Below, in pieces: positions 28,160-39,684 of a DNA stretch of 64,000 nucleotides (position 1 is the first letter of the stretch; every line of letters begins with the position of its first letter). A model generated the notes under the pieces. It searched no databases, was not told the DNA's origin, and saw nothing but the letters and a program-made list of their open reading frames with translations. The stretch lies in contig NC_046616.1 in NCBI RefSeq assembly GCF_900324465.2, positions 19,277,095 to 19,341,094 on the forward strand, written 5' to 3'. A program made the position numbers and the translations under genes. The stretch comes from Anabas testudineus. Taxonomy: Eukaryota > Chordata > Actinopteri > Anabantiformes > Anabantidae.

Positions 28160-30153
28160 GTTTCATCGCGGCCTTCTCCCCACCAGGTTCCAAATCTAGG
28201 TTAACAGTGTCGAAGAGGTTTGCTGCACAAGCACATTCCGTCATGATTTGAGATATCATGAAATATTTGCTTTCTGACTGACATAGCCTGAATACATATT
28301 TAATGTGTTGAACTTGATTTTTTATTTTTTTTTTTTTATAAACTACATAACATTTGACGCTGTTTGGTAATTTTGTGCATCTGAAATGTTCTTATATGAT
28401 GTGAACACTGAATACTTACAGAATGGCACACAAACGACCTGTGGGAAAGAAATGTAGCTTGACCACATTGTGTTTAGAGCTCATTTTGCATTATATTCCA
28501 AAAGAGCTGACAAATGGCTGTATAAAACACAAGCAGGCTAAAAATGAGGCATTGGTGAGATGCTCCAATTCTAATTACATTTTACATCTATTTTTGTTTT
28601 GAAGTATAAATGTTCAACACTGTGAGTGATGCTGAACTGTTTTTTTCCACTGCTGGTTTTTTGTTTTTCAGACATTTTTAAGAATGACACATTTCTCAAA
28701 GAGTTAATAGGAGTCGATGTGTGTTATTCAATGTCAACTTGGTTTCTGGGCAGATCTAAGAAATATTTCATGTAATATGACATTTCTAGGCTCTCCTTCA
28801 TTATAGTTCTATTTTATACCCAAAGAAAACTGGATAAATTGACACCTGAAGTAGAGAGCCTGACAAACTTGGGTAATATGGAACTTAGATTTTAAATACA
28901 GTACGTACATCCAAACGTTTCAATGGGAACATTTTCAGCTTATCATCCCAGGCTGATGAACTACTGTATTTTGTAAATTTAGCATGAGAGTCAGATCGCA
29001 ACATGTGACCGTTCTTTAAAAAAAAAAAAAGCTACACTCTGAAACCCTGTGAAGATTTTACAATGACTGAGCTAGTGCTATTTGCATTTGTCTTTTATTA
29101 TGCTTAGGCAGTGAGCTTGAATTTTATCTGTAAATATCGTGAGAATAACTCATAACTTATTGACAGTCGTCTGCATTACTGACAGTGAGATTTAGAGAAA
29201 CTGAAATGACACTGAAATTAAATTAACCAAGAGAATGAAAACTAGTGTCTTGTACTATGATTTTTATTCAATTGGACATTGACGCTGCAATGTATTCTGA
29301 CTGTGATACAGCATCACAACAAACCAGTATTATGAATAAACCTCCCTTCATATACTATGTTGTCTCACATGATGATTTGAGCTTGGATAAATAATACTTT
29401 GCATAATAACATGTTACCTTGTAAAATATTACATATTTTCAGCAATACAATGAATATTAAACTGGTATTTCCATTAAGGCCGAACTGTAATTGTGCATAT
29501 TATTATAATAGCATTCATAAACACAGTTGCTTCAGATCTAACACTGTAGGTCAACTTTTGGGCTTTTTTTTTCTACACTTAGAAAATAATCACATATACT
29601 AAACTGAATAAAGTACATTGGACTTAATTCAGTTTATCTAACTTAAACATTAGATCTACTTAAAATATTCAAGTTGATCTATATAAAAAGTTGGACAGAC
29701 TTTTCAGTTTAGATGTGTTTATTCTAACCTTGTTGTGGATGTTGTCACCTCCCAATAAACAAAAACAAACCGAGCTAGACAGATAATTTAAAGTGCCTGT
29801 TCTGCAAAGCTGCACTTAATATATTTATGTCTTCTTGTCCTGATATCACAAAAAGGTAAATTATGTTCATGCTCCTATCTTCATAAAAATAAGGACTACT
29901 GGAAAACATCTCTGATTCAGAACTACAACTTAACCTTGAGTTTGGGTCATAATTCGAATAATCTTTAACATGTTTGTTTACATGTAAATGTCATTCATTC
30001 TGCTGTACAGTGATTTAACAGATCTTCATAGCTCACTGTAGCTACAATGTTTATAATTAACACTTTTTTAACATGTAAAATGACTGCAGATTATAAAGGC
30101 AAATATAACTTTAAGGCACAGTCAGGAAGGAGGATTTGATGAATCCCAAACAG
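28160..30153. other. cdc42 3' UTR and intergenic sequence
   Basis: Bases 28,160 to about 29,360 are the likely cdc42 3' UTR. From there to the stop codon of F-box gene 1 (30,154) no gene or recognised repeat was seen. The last 150 bases are the 3' flank of the F-box gene and match the other array members. Confidence 0.55.
29335..29340 (+). terminator. cdc42: candidate poly(A) signal of the general cdc42 exon
   Basis: AATAAA about 1.18 kb after the general-type stop. A long 3' UTR is usual for this gene. Earlier weaker signals are possible. Confidence 0.5.
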
Positions 30154-33100
30154 TCAGTATGTTTCTACTGATGGACAGATCTCAACACAGCTGTCAGTGA
30201 GGCGAACCCCGTGCCATCCTATCCGGTACATTGTGTCTTCTCCTCCATGAGTAAATCGGATGTATCTCACTCCTGGTCCATAATTCTGGAAAACATGGCT
30301 CATCTGAAAAATAAAAAGAATCATTATGTCTGAAGTTACCACTGGGCTCTTTGCCTCCTCTGAATGTCATTGTAATGATAAACACCTCACACTTCATACA
30401 AACCTGATACCATTTCTCATCGCTCCACGGCTTTAAAAAAATCGTTTTAGGAGCAAAGGTGTGGACGGGCTTCTTATTTTGAATCAGCAACTCTACACAG
30501 ATCTTATACTGACAGGCACAGTCCCACCGTTGTGCATACCTAACATAACACAGACACACAAGTGAGCATTTAGATGAGAGTTCAGTAATTACAGAGCCTC
30601 TAAGTACCGTATTTTCCGCATTATAAGGCGCATAGAATAGACGTTAAAGTAAAGGCTGGGGTTACGTTTTGCAACATTAGATGGAGCTGCGCTAAAGGGA
30701 ATGTCAACAAATCAGTCAGATAGGTCGGTCAAACTTTATAAATAGATTATAAACCAGCGTTGTGACAACTCCGTTCACTCCTAAAATGATGTTGATGATG
30801 TGCTCTGGCCGTGTCATGCCTTTCAGTTCAAGTGATAAATGAAGAACAATACGTTGTGACAAAGGCAGCTAAAAAGTATTATAGTATTGTTCTTAAAAAT
30901 TTATCAGAGTGAGAGTTGTGTATATTTTTTGATCTTTGTTAAGATAATTAGTTGCAGAGTGAGCGCTCTTTCCACTCTCTGTTCAATAGAACAGCTTTGA
31001 CGTATTTTCTCCGTCAGGTAAATTAAACTAGTTTAGTTTCCACAGTAAAACCAACTGGTTCATGTTTATGCTGAGTGTGATTTATATGTTTGTGCCTTGG
31101 AAAGCATTTGTCTTTGTAAGTATTAACATGTTTATTGTCATTAGAAGTATTTTAGTTGTTACATGTTACATGTGATAAATTACGTGTGGTGTTATTGTAA
31201 TTAGCTTCATTCAAGTCGAGCTAGCGTGTGAGAGTGTAACATACGAAATGTGTAAGGATGTGTATTATTTGTTCATTTAGTTTCTTTCAGTTACATAAAG
31301 AAAAGATAGGATAAAATGTAGTTTAGAGCAATGTACCTCTCCAGTAAAGACAAGAAACCGCACCATTGATTCATTAATGTTAAATTCTCTGCTGGTCTGT
31401 TCCCGTGTTCTACTGCTGACTGATCGAGTTTGAACTCTGCCTTGTAAGCGTGTCTCTTATTAGGAGCCATTTTGGGGTTTTTGCACAAACACACACATGG
31501 AAATGAAACGGCAGGCTTCGCGCAGTCATATATCCCAGCATGCACCACGCGCCAAATGGAGTCGGCGGCTGCTTACCGTAGTTGTGAGACCTGTTGCCGT
31601 TCAATATTGATCCATATATAAGGCGCACCTGATTATAAGGTGCACTGTCGGCTTTTGAGAAAATTGAAGGCTCTTAAGTGCGCCTTATAGTGCGGAAAAT
31701 ACGATATTCTGCCCCTTGGAAATGTTTACAACAGTGAATCATAATATAAAAAAAAAATCAGGTTGATTAATTATATATTTTTTAAAACATCAATTAACAG
31801 GGAAAGACTCTGATATTACAAGTATTATTTTGTTTACTAAGTATTATTTTGTATACTTATTTCTACAATGTGATATAAATTCATTAAAAACATAAAACTG
31901 AAAATAAGTGCAAGTAAATCTAAATATACAGTCAGGAAAAAAATTATTTGAACCCCAGCTGATTTTGTAATTTGCCCACTAACAAAGAAATGATCAGTCT
32001 ATAATATTAATGGTACATTTATTTGAACAGTGAGAGACACAACAATAACAAAAAATTCTGAAAAAAAATGTATGTCAAAAAAAGTTATTCTTTGTTGATC
32101 ATTTCGTTGTTATGGGCAGCTTACAAAATCGGCTGGGGTTAACATAATTTTTTCCCTGACTGTATATGTATATACAAATTGAACACAATTTAAACTTTTG
32201 AAGAGTGTCACTGTCCCACGAGGCCAAATATGCAGTAACGTGTGACTACTGGTTCATCCACAGAGCTACTGAAGTAGACATTTTGGGGGAAAACGTGTCA
32301 CTATCACTGGGCACTTTGTGATAAAAGTCATCTGTTAAGTGCCACAAACGTTTCTGTCCTGATAAACTCTATCCACTACTGTAAAAAGTGAAAACTTCCA
32401 ACTGGCTGTTTACTTCATGTAGGGACTGAAGGTGCAGCCATGAGCTACTTCCTCATTTTTTTGTCTCCACGTCAGCAACAGAAGTGGCTGGAAAAATGAT
32501 ATTTTCAGGTTGTCCATGTGTCTGTCCCATTTATGTGGACAAGCGAGCTCAAGAATACCTTGAGGGAATTTCTTTAAATTTGGTCCAAATGTCCTCATTT
32601 ATAAAAACCATACTGCACTTCTGCTTATAGATCTTTCTGAATCTTAAACACTGCAATTTATAATCTAATAACATCATTTTACAACCATTTTTTTTAACTC
32701 AGTACTCCTATATGTTGTTATTGGCAACAGATATTATTGTTTTACTCCACTGTGCTCATGTTTGTTCTTCTCACCAGTCAGATATTTTGATGTCTGGCTG
32801 GAAGTGATCCATAAATGCTGGATTGTAACCTTCTCTCTCCAAATCTATGAGCTGTGACTTTGTGCAAAAACTGTAGAAAAGAGAAAATATTTAAATCCTA
32901 CATTAAAAAATACACTATTTTAATAATAATATGAATACACTGTGTAAATGCTGTGTTTTCTGAGACTTTCCTGGTGAATACTCACAAATATGAGGTGACA
33001 AAGCTCTTCTGGACTCTCTCATCTGGATGTGGTACCCTAACATCTTCTACTTTCCATCCGTTACCACCTCTTTCCAATATCTGCCAATCCTGAAATTGAT

Positions 33101-34264
33101 CTATACAAACATGGAGATTATGAGAGAAATTATTTGATGTTCAGCAAGAAGACTATAAAACAATACCTTTAATATTATTAAAGATATTAAACGTTTGTTA
33201 GCTTCTTACCTTCTGCTCTTGGATTCTTCAGAAGGTTTCTTCTCTTCTTGCACAAGAAATAAAACAACCTCCAGTCTTTGGGTGTTCTGGAAACATCCCG
33301 CAGGTGATATCTTTCTCTTCTGCACCTTTCCCTCCACAAATACTCACTGTCAGCCACTTCTTTCCACTGACGACACACCAGCCGACAGGTACAGACTACC
33401 TCCTCAGGAGGAAGATTCAGGAAGAGCTCCTCCAGGATCTCCAGAGGAACAGAGAACCACTGTAGACAACAACAAGTCCACACATTAGCTGAAGATCTGA
33501 ATAATCAGTTCTCTTTTTCAACACTGCTTAACCCCAGCATGTGAACTACCCCACATCAACCTTTCATCTCATTTACACAAACCGGAAATAAAAGTCTTTG
33601 AATATACACATTATATTAAGTATTAAAATGCCAAGAAGTTGCACATATCATACAAAGCTGTGGAGGAGCTTTGAGGCCCCCGTGTCCATTTGAGCACCGT
33701 GGAAGACAAATGCATATGGCAGGTCCTTTTAACATTTAAGAGGGAGACAGGAGTCACATTACAGATATCTGAAATGTATTTCTGACTAGTCAAAACTCTA
33801 ATTGAAGATATCCACAACTACATTTTGACTAGTCACAATTCCAGATATGTCGGTGACGTCAGTCACATGATTTTTAAATATCCAAAATGACGTCACATCG
33901 TCACACGCGCCGATTTAGCATTTATTAGATATCTGTAATGTATTTCTGACTAATCAAAACTCTAATTGAAAATATCCGTAACCACATTTTGACTAGTCAA
34001 AACCACAATTAAATATATCTACAATTGAATTGCGACTAGTAATATCTCAGATTGCGATATCAAAAAAGGTAATTTAAGTATCTTTAAAATGTGGCCAATT
34101 ACAGATATAATGTCATGGTGGGGCTTCTTGAAACTCTTCCAGCAGTTCCTCTACTTCCATGTTGAATAATGATTTACCCTTGATGCTGCTGTCTCTGTCT
34201 CAGACGCCGCTGTCTCTGTCTCTTTCTCCACTTTCTTGCTTGAGGAGCTGGAAGTTCCCCCCAT
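30154..34264 (-). CDS. F-box gene 1 (FBXO2/6/44 family), MGGT type
   Basis: Substrate adaptor of SCF ubiquitin ligases: the F-box binds Skp1 and the FBA domain binds the target, a glycoprotein in FBXO2/FBXO6. Exons 5' to 3': 34264-34178, 33459-33210, 33100-32986, 32870-32775, 30539-30404, 30303-30154; total 277 residues. Exon 1 gives MGGTSSSSSKKVEKE plus two ETETAAS units. Exon 2 gives the F-box (VPLEILEELFLNLPPEEVV). Exons 3-6 give the FBA domain with GWKVED, FVTSYF, NYGPGVRYIRFTHGG and a loop DTMYRIGW. That loop lacks the aromatic-Trp pair kept in all other copies. The ATG is chosen because MGGT is the only start shared in frame by all five genes of this type. Intron 4 holds two inserted elements. 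No close AATAAA follows the stop. Confidence 0.88.
30607..31704 (-). mobile_element. pogo/Tc1-superfamily element in gene 1 intron 4
   Basis: A 1,098-bp insertion with terminal inverted repeats (CGTATTTTCCGC then TATAAGGCGC at both ends), flanked by TA duplications at 30,605-30,606 and 31,705-31,706. Array copies without it read straight through (aagTAttctg), proving the borders. On the minus strand a short frame starts MAPNKRHAYKAEFKL and resembles the N-terminal DNA-binding part of pogo/CENP-B-like transposases (inference). No DDE domain remains, so it is non-autonomous. Confidence 0.8.
31929..32162. mobile_element. Tc1/mariner-type MITE, 234 bp
   Basis: The ends are inverted repeats (CAGTCAGG, A-rich, then TTGAACCCC at the left; the right end inverts to CAGTCAGGG, A-rich, TTAACCCC). 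TA lies on both sides at 31,927-31,928 and 32,163-32,164. The interior phrase 'aaagaaatgatcagtctata' is common to a widespread fish element. No coding capacity. Confidence 0.75.
33716..34110. mobile_element. truncated copy of the 900-bp TIR element (gene 1 intron 1)
   Basis: Starts after ATGCAT with the left inverted repeat (CAGGTCCTTTTAACATTTAAG) and contains palindromic modules built from GATATC and TTTTGACTAGTCAAAA. The right end and some flank are missing compared with genes 3 and 6. Confidence 0.7.
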
Positions 34265-34361
34265 AGCTTTTTTCCTTTCACTCCCGGGACGAACCAGGCC
34301 ACCTGAGGGAAACAGCCGACAGATCCTCCCTCGACGAGTTATTAGTCCATGTGTGTCCTGC

Positions 34362-34367
34362 TTTATA
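34362..34367 (-). promoter_or_regulatory. TATA box, gene 1
   Basis: Minus-strand TATAAA inside the palindrome CTTTATAAAG, about 98 bp upstream of the MGGT start codon. It is conserved in all five MGGT-type genes. Confidence 0.65.
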
Positions 34368-34701
34368 AAGCTGCGGTTCTGTTCAAACAAAAGCGAGGAA
34401 ACTAACAAACAACCGACTGTTTCACTTTAGAACTTATGACAGCCACTTTGGACTTTGGAGTGTTTTCCTGACTTCCCGGTCACCGGCAGCGTCATTCCTT
34501 CGTGCGTAAAGTTGCGCTCGTTCTCGTCTCCAGGACGCGCAGCGTCGAAGTGAAAGCTGCAGATCTCCACGTTAAAGACGGTGTTCAGCAGAGAGCACTG
34601 CCTAAATGCTTCTATAAGACACATGTGCAGTGATAATATGCAATAACCATAAACAAAACACACATTTGTTGCAGCACTGAGTTACTTTTATATTTGATAC
34701 T

Positions 34702-36820
34702 GATGAGGACAAGCACCAAACTAGGACAGGAGATCTACTGAATAAGTAAGGGTTGTTTGAAATTTGTTTGTTAGTTTCAGAGGTAGCAGAGTTCCTGTCA
34801 TTTCTCTCTAGTCTGCTGATTTAGCCTGTTTGTCAGTCTGATTGTTAAGAACTGTAGTTAGAGAGTTTTGGTCTTGGTGGTAGTTTCAGCTTAGTAATCA
34901 AAGGCACACAAATTAGTTTGGTTTCTACCAGGGGGGGTTTCAGCTGTAGCCCTCTTTGTGTTGAGCCCTCTTTGTGTGAACACCGATTTGGGTAAAGACC
35001 TGCGAGTCTACCTGTGCGAGTCCACCGAGCAAGGACACCACAAGACGCAAGGTTTCCAACCTTTCTGCACTTTCAATCTCTTTTTCATCACTTTAGCCTT
35101 CCTCTTCGATAAGCATGTTCTGTTTCTATTCTTTTAATGTGTTTTCAGCAGATTCCCGTTCTCCCACACTCCTCGCCCATCACGTCAGGGGGGTGGGACT
35201 GGTCTTCTTGTAGCTGACACCTGGAGGTTTTCTACGATGGCACCCTTTAGTAATCTGTCTTCATTAGAATATCTCACCATTAGGTTTACAGCACCGATCA
35301 CAGCCCACATCATTGTGATCTACCGACCTCCGGGCCAGCTGGGGGACTTCTGTGACCAGCTGGATATGCTATTGTGCCAATTCCCTGAAGATGGCACTCC
35401 TCCCATTGTCTTAGGAGACTTCAACATCCATCTGGACAAACGACATGCGATTGACATGTTGCTCTTCTGAACACGTTTGATCTGAGACTAGTCTCCACTC
35501 CTCCAACCCACAATGCCGGCAACAGCCTGGACCTCATTCTCATCCGGAACTGCACTTTAGACGACACCTCTGTCAGTTCTCTGCATTTTTCGGATCACTT
35601 CTTCATTCAGCTCACAGTGGTCATCTCTAGACCGCCACATTCCTCCACTGCATTGGACACATTCTGCCACAACCTCAGATCTCTCAACCCAGAGCAGTTT
35701 TCTTCCCTGGTTTCTGCAACTCTGCTCTCGCCGTAGGTTCTGTCCATGTCTGACACAGACGCAGCCACAGACAGGCTCTGCAATACGCTTTCATTCTGCC
35801 TGGATAGTCTCTGCCCACTAGACCTGCTCGTCCTTCAGCTTCCAACTGGTGGCTCACTGACCAGACCCATGAACAACGCACTGTGCTTAGGAGTGCTGAG
35901 AGGAAGTGGCGCAAATCCAAGTCTAAACCTGCTCTAACTGATTATCAGCTTCAGTCTTTCTCTCACAGTGTCACTAGGGCAAAGACTGAATACTACCAGG
36001 ACAAGCTCAGCAACACCATCTGCAGCCTTTGACACTGTGAACCATAAGATTCTTATCATTGTGCACTCAGACTTGGGCATCTCCGGATCAGCTCTAGCCT
36101 GGCTTTGGTCATACTTGTCCAAACAACAACCTTCAAGGTATTCTGGCAGGGGCGTGATTCAGACTCTCATAACCTCTCCACCGGTGTACCGCAGGGCTCA
36201 GTCCTTGGTCCTCTTCTTTTTCCATCTATACTTCTTCTCTAGACTCTATCATCCATTCACATGGCTTTTCCTATCACTACCATGCGGATGACACACAGCT
36301 TTTCCTGTCCTTTACATCGGATGTACTGTCTCATCCTGCATCTCTGCCTGTCTCTCTGGGGGTCATCATTGATGTCTTGACTACTGCAATGCACTGCTGA
36401 TGGGGTTACCGGCACCAACGACCAAACCCTACACATGATCCAACTTATCTCAATTCAGGTCTACATCCCCTCCCGTCAACCAGTGAACGTTGTGGTACCA
36501 GCACCACAGTCGACACCAAGGAAAACTCATCAGCTGGAATGAGCTGCCAAACTCTGCACGCTCAGACACCTCACTTCAATATTTAAAAAAACTGCAGAAA
36601 ACAAAACTCTTCTGCGTCCTCCTTTGCACTTAAAAAGAAAACCAAAAAAAAAAAACACTTTTCTACTCTCTTGTACTTAACATCTCTTGAAACAGAAACA
36701 CTTTTTGATAGCACTTTACTTTGATGTTTTTTCTTCTTGACTTAGATTTTGTTTGCTTGCCCTGTTCCTCACTTGTAAGTCGCTTTGGATAAAAGTGTCT
36801 GGTAAATGACTAAATGTAAA
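34702..36820 (+). mobile_element. L2-type LINE, internally deleted
   Basis: A 2,119-bp insertion between genes 1 and 2, flanked by TGATACT at 34,695-34,701 and 36,821-36,827. Array copies without it read tttgatactatgtcc. Translated pieces: an endonuclease part (VIYRPPGQLGDFCDQLDMLL, then VLGDFNIHLDK) and a reverse-transcriptase part (AFDTVNHKIL...SDLGISGSAL, VPQGSVLGPLL-like, YHYHADDTQLF-like). The region between them is missing and the frames are broken, so it is inactive. The 3' end is an ATGTAAATG-type tandem tail. Orientation is plus, against the F-box genes. Confidence 0.8.
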
Positions 36821-37071
36821 TGATACTATGTCCTGAAAAAGGCCATTTTAAAAGACATTCATTCTTTACAAGACTTATAAGACTTCAATAAATGTTTAAT
36901 CTCTCGTGAAACTCGTTCCCCACTCACAATCTCAAGTTTGTGTTCATTTACATAACAATGTTACAATTACTATAATATAATACTATAACAAGCATGTTCC
37001 AACTTTTACATTGTGCTGTACAGTGGTTTAACAGATGATCTTCATAGCACACTGTTGTTAGAAAACTAAAA

Positions 37072-37077
37072 TTTATT
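37072..37077 (-). terminator. poly(A) signal, gene 2
   Basis: Minus-strand AATAAA 107 bp past the stop. The same signal is kept after genes 3 (40,233), 4 (44,453), 6 (51,717) and 7 (55,931). Confidence 0.6.
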
Positions 37078-37183
37078 AGATCCTTTTTAAATAACATTTC
37101 TTTAACATGACTGCAGATTATATGTGCAAATATGACTTTAAGGCACAGGCAGGAAGGAGGATTTGATGAATCCCAAACAGTTA

Positions 37184-39580
37184 TTATGTTTCCACTGATG
37201 GACAGATCTCAACACAGCTGTCAGTGACACGAATCCCATACCATCCTGCCCAGAACTGTGTGTCTTTTCCTCCATGAGTAAATCGGATGTATCTCACTCC
37301 TGGTCCATAATTCTGGAAAACATGGGTCATCTGAAAAATTAAAAGAATCATTACATCTGAAGTTACCACTGGGCTCTTTGCCTCCTCTGAATGTCATTGT
37401 AATGATAAACACCTCACACTTCATACAAACCTGATTCCATTTCTGATCGTTCCACTGCTCAAAGTAAACTGTTTCAGGAGCAAAGGTGTGGACAGGCTTC
37501 TTTTTTTGATTCAGCAACTCTACACGGATCTCATATTGACTGCCACAGTCCCACCGTGGTGCATACCTAACATAACACAGACACACAAGCATGTCTCTAT
37601 GTACAAGGCAGTCCTGGATAAATTTCCATGTCCAGATGTGCACAGCTAATTAAGATGGACTCAGTGCTTTAATTATTTCCAAAGGTGCATCTACTCAATA
37701 GTTACTTGAAGGAGGTAAATGCCTAAGTAATGAATGTAATTTTACATTTCATGGCTTTAATTTACTTTATTATTTGAAGACATCTGTTTTGACTTTCACA
37801 TCATTGTTGGGGAGCCAGACTTCAAAGGCCACTATTTGCCTACCACTGTAGTAGAAGCTCATTTAGTCTGAGTGATTTTATTCATAATATTTGTCTTAAT
37901 AATAACAATAACAATTATTATTTAACAGTTAACTAGAGCTGTGACTATGTGTGACTACGTGTATTTCACGTGTTTTTGTTCTTACCAGTCAGATATTTTG
38001 ATGTCCGGCTGGAAGTGATCCATAAATTCTGGGTTGTAACCTTCTCTCTTCAAATTAATGAGCTGAGACTTCATGCACAATCTGTGGAAAACAGAAAATA
38101 GTTAAGATATTACATGAAGAATATGAATATACATGAATATGAAGCAAGAATGTAACAACACCAACAAAACCATATGCTGTGTACAGTATATATATCATAT
38201 GCTGGTAGTAAGTATTTGCCCCTTCCTGATCTTTTTTTCTTTTTTTTTGTATAAGTTATCTTTTGTCACACTTAAATGATTCAGATCCTCAAACATGTTT
38301 GATGAAATGTTTCCTACTAAATGAACATAACGCACATTGCAGTTTTCAAATGATGATTTGATTTCTTAGGGGAAAAGAGCTGTACAAACTTCCCTGGCCC
38401 TATATGAAAACGTCATTGCATCTCTTTTTGTAAATACTCACTCAAATGAAGTGACAAAGTTTTTCTTGACTGTCACATCTGGGTGTGGTTTAATGCCATT
38501 TTCTACTTTCCAATGATGACCGCCATCATGCAGTTTAATCCAACCCTTAAATCCATCTACAAAAAATATGAGCAGTGTGAGAGAAATGATTTGGTGAAAC
38601 AGCTTTAGCACCACCGATTGTTGAGTAAACATTTGTGAGCTTCTTACCTTCTGCTCTTGGATTCTTCAGAAGGTTTCTTCTCTTCTTGCACAAGAAGTAA
38701 AACAACCTCCAGTCTTTGGGTGTTCTGGAAACATCCCGCAGGTGATAGCTTTCTCTTCTGCACCTTTCCCTCCACAAATACTCACTGTCAGCCACTTCTT
38801 TCCACTGACGACACACCAGCCGACAGGTACAGACTACCTCCTTAGGAGGAAGATTCAGGAAGAGCTCCTCCAGGATCTCCAGAGGAACAGAGAACAACTG
38901 TAGACAACAACAAGTCCACACATTAGCTGAAGATCTGAATAATCAGTTCTCTTTTTCAACACTGCTTAACCCCAGCATGTGAACTACCCCACATCAACCT
39001 TTCATCTCATTTACACAAACCGGAAATAAAAGTCTTTGAATATACACATTATATTAAGTATTAAAATGCCAAGAAGTTGCACATATCATACAAAGCTGTG
39101 GAGGAGCTTTGAGGCCCCCGTGTCCATTTGAGCAACGTGGAAGACAAATGCATATGGCAGGTCCTTTTAACATTTAAGAGGGAGACAGGAGTCACATTAC
39201 AGATATCTGAAATGTATTTCTGACTAGTCAAAACTCTAATTGAAGATATCCACAACTACATTTTGACTAGTCAAAACCACAATTAAATATATCTACAATT
39301 GAATTGCGACTAGTAATATCTCAGATTGCGATATCAAAAAAGGTAATTTAAATATCTTTAAAATGTGGCCAATTACAGATATAATGTCATGGTGGGGCTT
39401 CTTGAAACTCTTCCAGCAGTTCCTCTACTTCCATGTTGGATAATGATTTACCCTTGATGCCGCTGTCTCTGTCTCAGTCGCCGCTGTCTCTGTCTCAGTC
39501 GCCGCTGTCTCTGTCTCAGTCGCCGCTGTCTCTGTCTCAGACGCCGCTGTCCTGCTTGAGGAGCTGGAAGTTCCCCCCAT
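37184..39580 (-). CDS. F-box gene 2 (FBXO2/6/44 family), MGGT type
   Basis: Exons 5' to 3': 39580-39452, 38897-38648, 38556-38442, 38081-37986, 37566-37431, 37330-37184; 290 residues, the longest in the array. Exon 1 has four ETETAA(T/S) units. Exon 3 is of the second kind (DGFKGWIKLHDGGHHWKVEN then VTVKKNFVTSFE), shared only with gene 5. The recognition loop reads DTQFWAGWYG, closest to human FBXO44 (DTQYWAGWYG). The reading frame ends one codon earlier (SVET-stop) than in genes 1, 3, 4, 6 and 7. Gene 5 is its partner in the duplicated block. Function as an SCF adaptor follows from the family; the target is unknown. Confidence 0.88.
39154..39385. mobile_element. truncated copy of the 900-bp TIR element (gene 2 intron 1)
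   Basis: Left inverted repeat after ATGCAT (39,148-39,153), a few palindromic GATATC/ACTAGT modules, and no right end. It is shorter than the gene 1 copy. Confidence 0.65.
39458..39552 (-). repeat. in-frame 21-bp coding minisatellite, gene 2
   Basis: Tandem 21-bp units on the minus strand encode ETETAAT/S; four copies here. Other genes have two (1, 3, 5) or three (6). The unit keeps the frame, so repeat change only alters linker length. Confidence 0.8.
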
Positions 39581-39678
39581 AGCTTTTTTCCTTTTCATTC
39601 CCGGGACGAACCAGGCCACCTGAGGGAAACAGCCGACAGATCCTCCCTCGACGAGTTATTAGTCCATGTGTGTCCTGC

Positions 39679-39684
39679 TTTATA
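39679..39684 (-). promoter_or_regulatory. TATA box, gene 2
   Basis: TATAAA on the minus strand about 99 bp upstream of the MGGT start, same context as gene 1. Confidence 0.65.

Noticed and set aside
33623-33817. 64-codon frame MWISSIRVL… in intron 1 of five genes
   Set aside because: It falls inside the left part of the palindromic TIR element, which explains both its presence and its conservation.
34265-34408. Upstream start MLVSSLLFEQN… in frame with MGGT in gene 1
   Set aside because: In genes 2, 3, 5 and 6 the same upstream frame is out of phase with MGGT, and it overlaps the TATA box. MGGT is the only shared start.
34427-34663. 70-78 codon frames repeated upstream of each MGGT gene (34,427; 39,744; 43,964; 51,229)
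   Set aside because: They lie upstream of the TATA box and are conserved only because the whole unit was duplicated. The gene 1 copy differs in length and the gene 6 copy has a deletion. No splice or family support.
38657-38845. Plus-strand frames MDSSEGFFSSCTRSK… repeated in each F-box gene
   Set aside because: Antisense shadows of exon 2, repeated because the exon is repeated.
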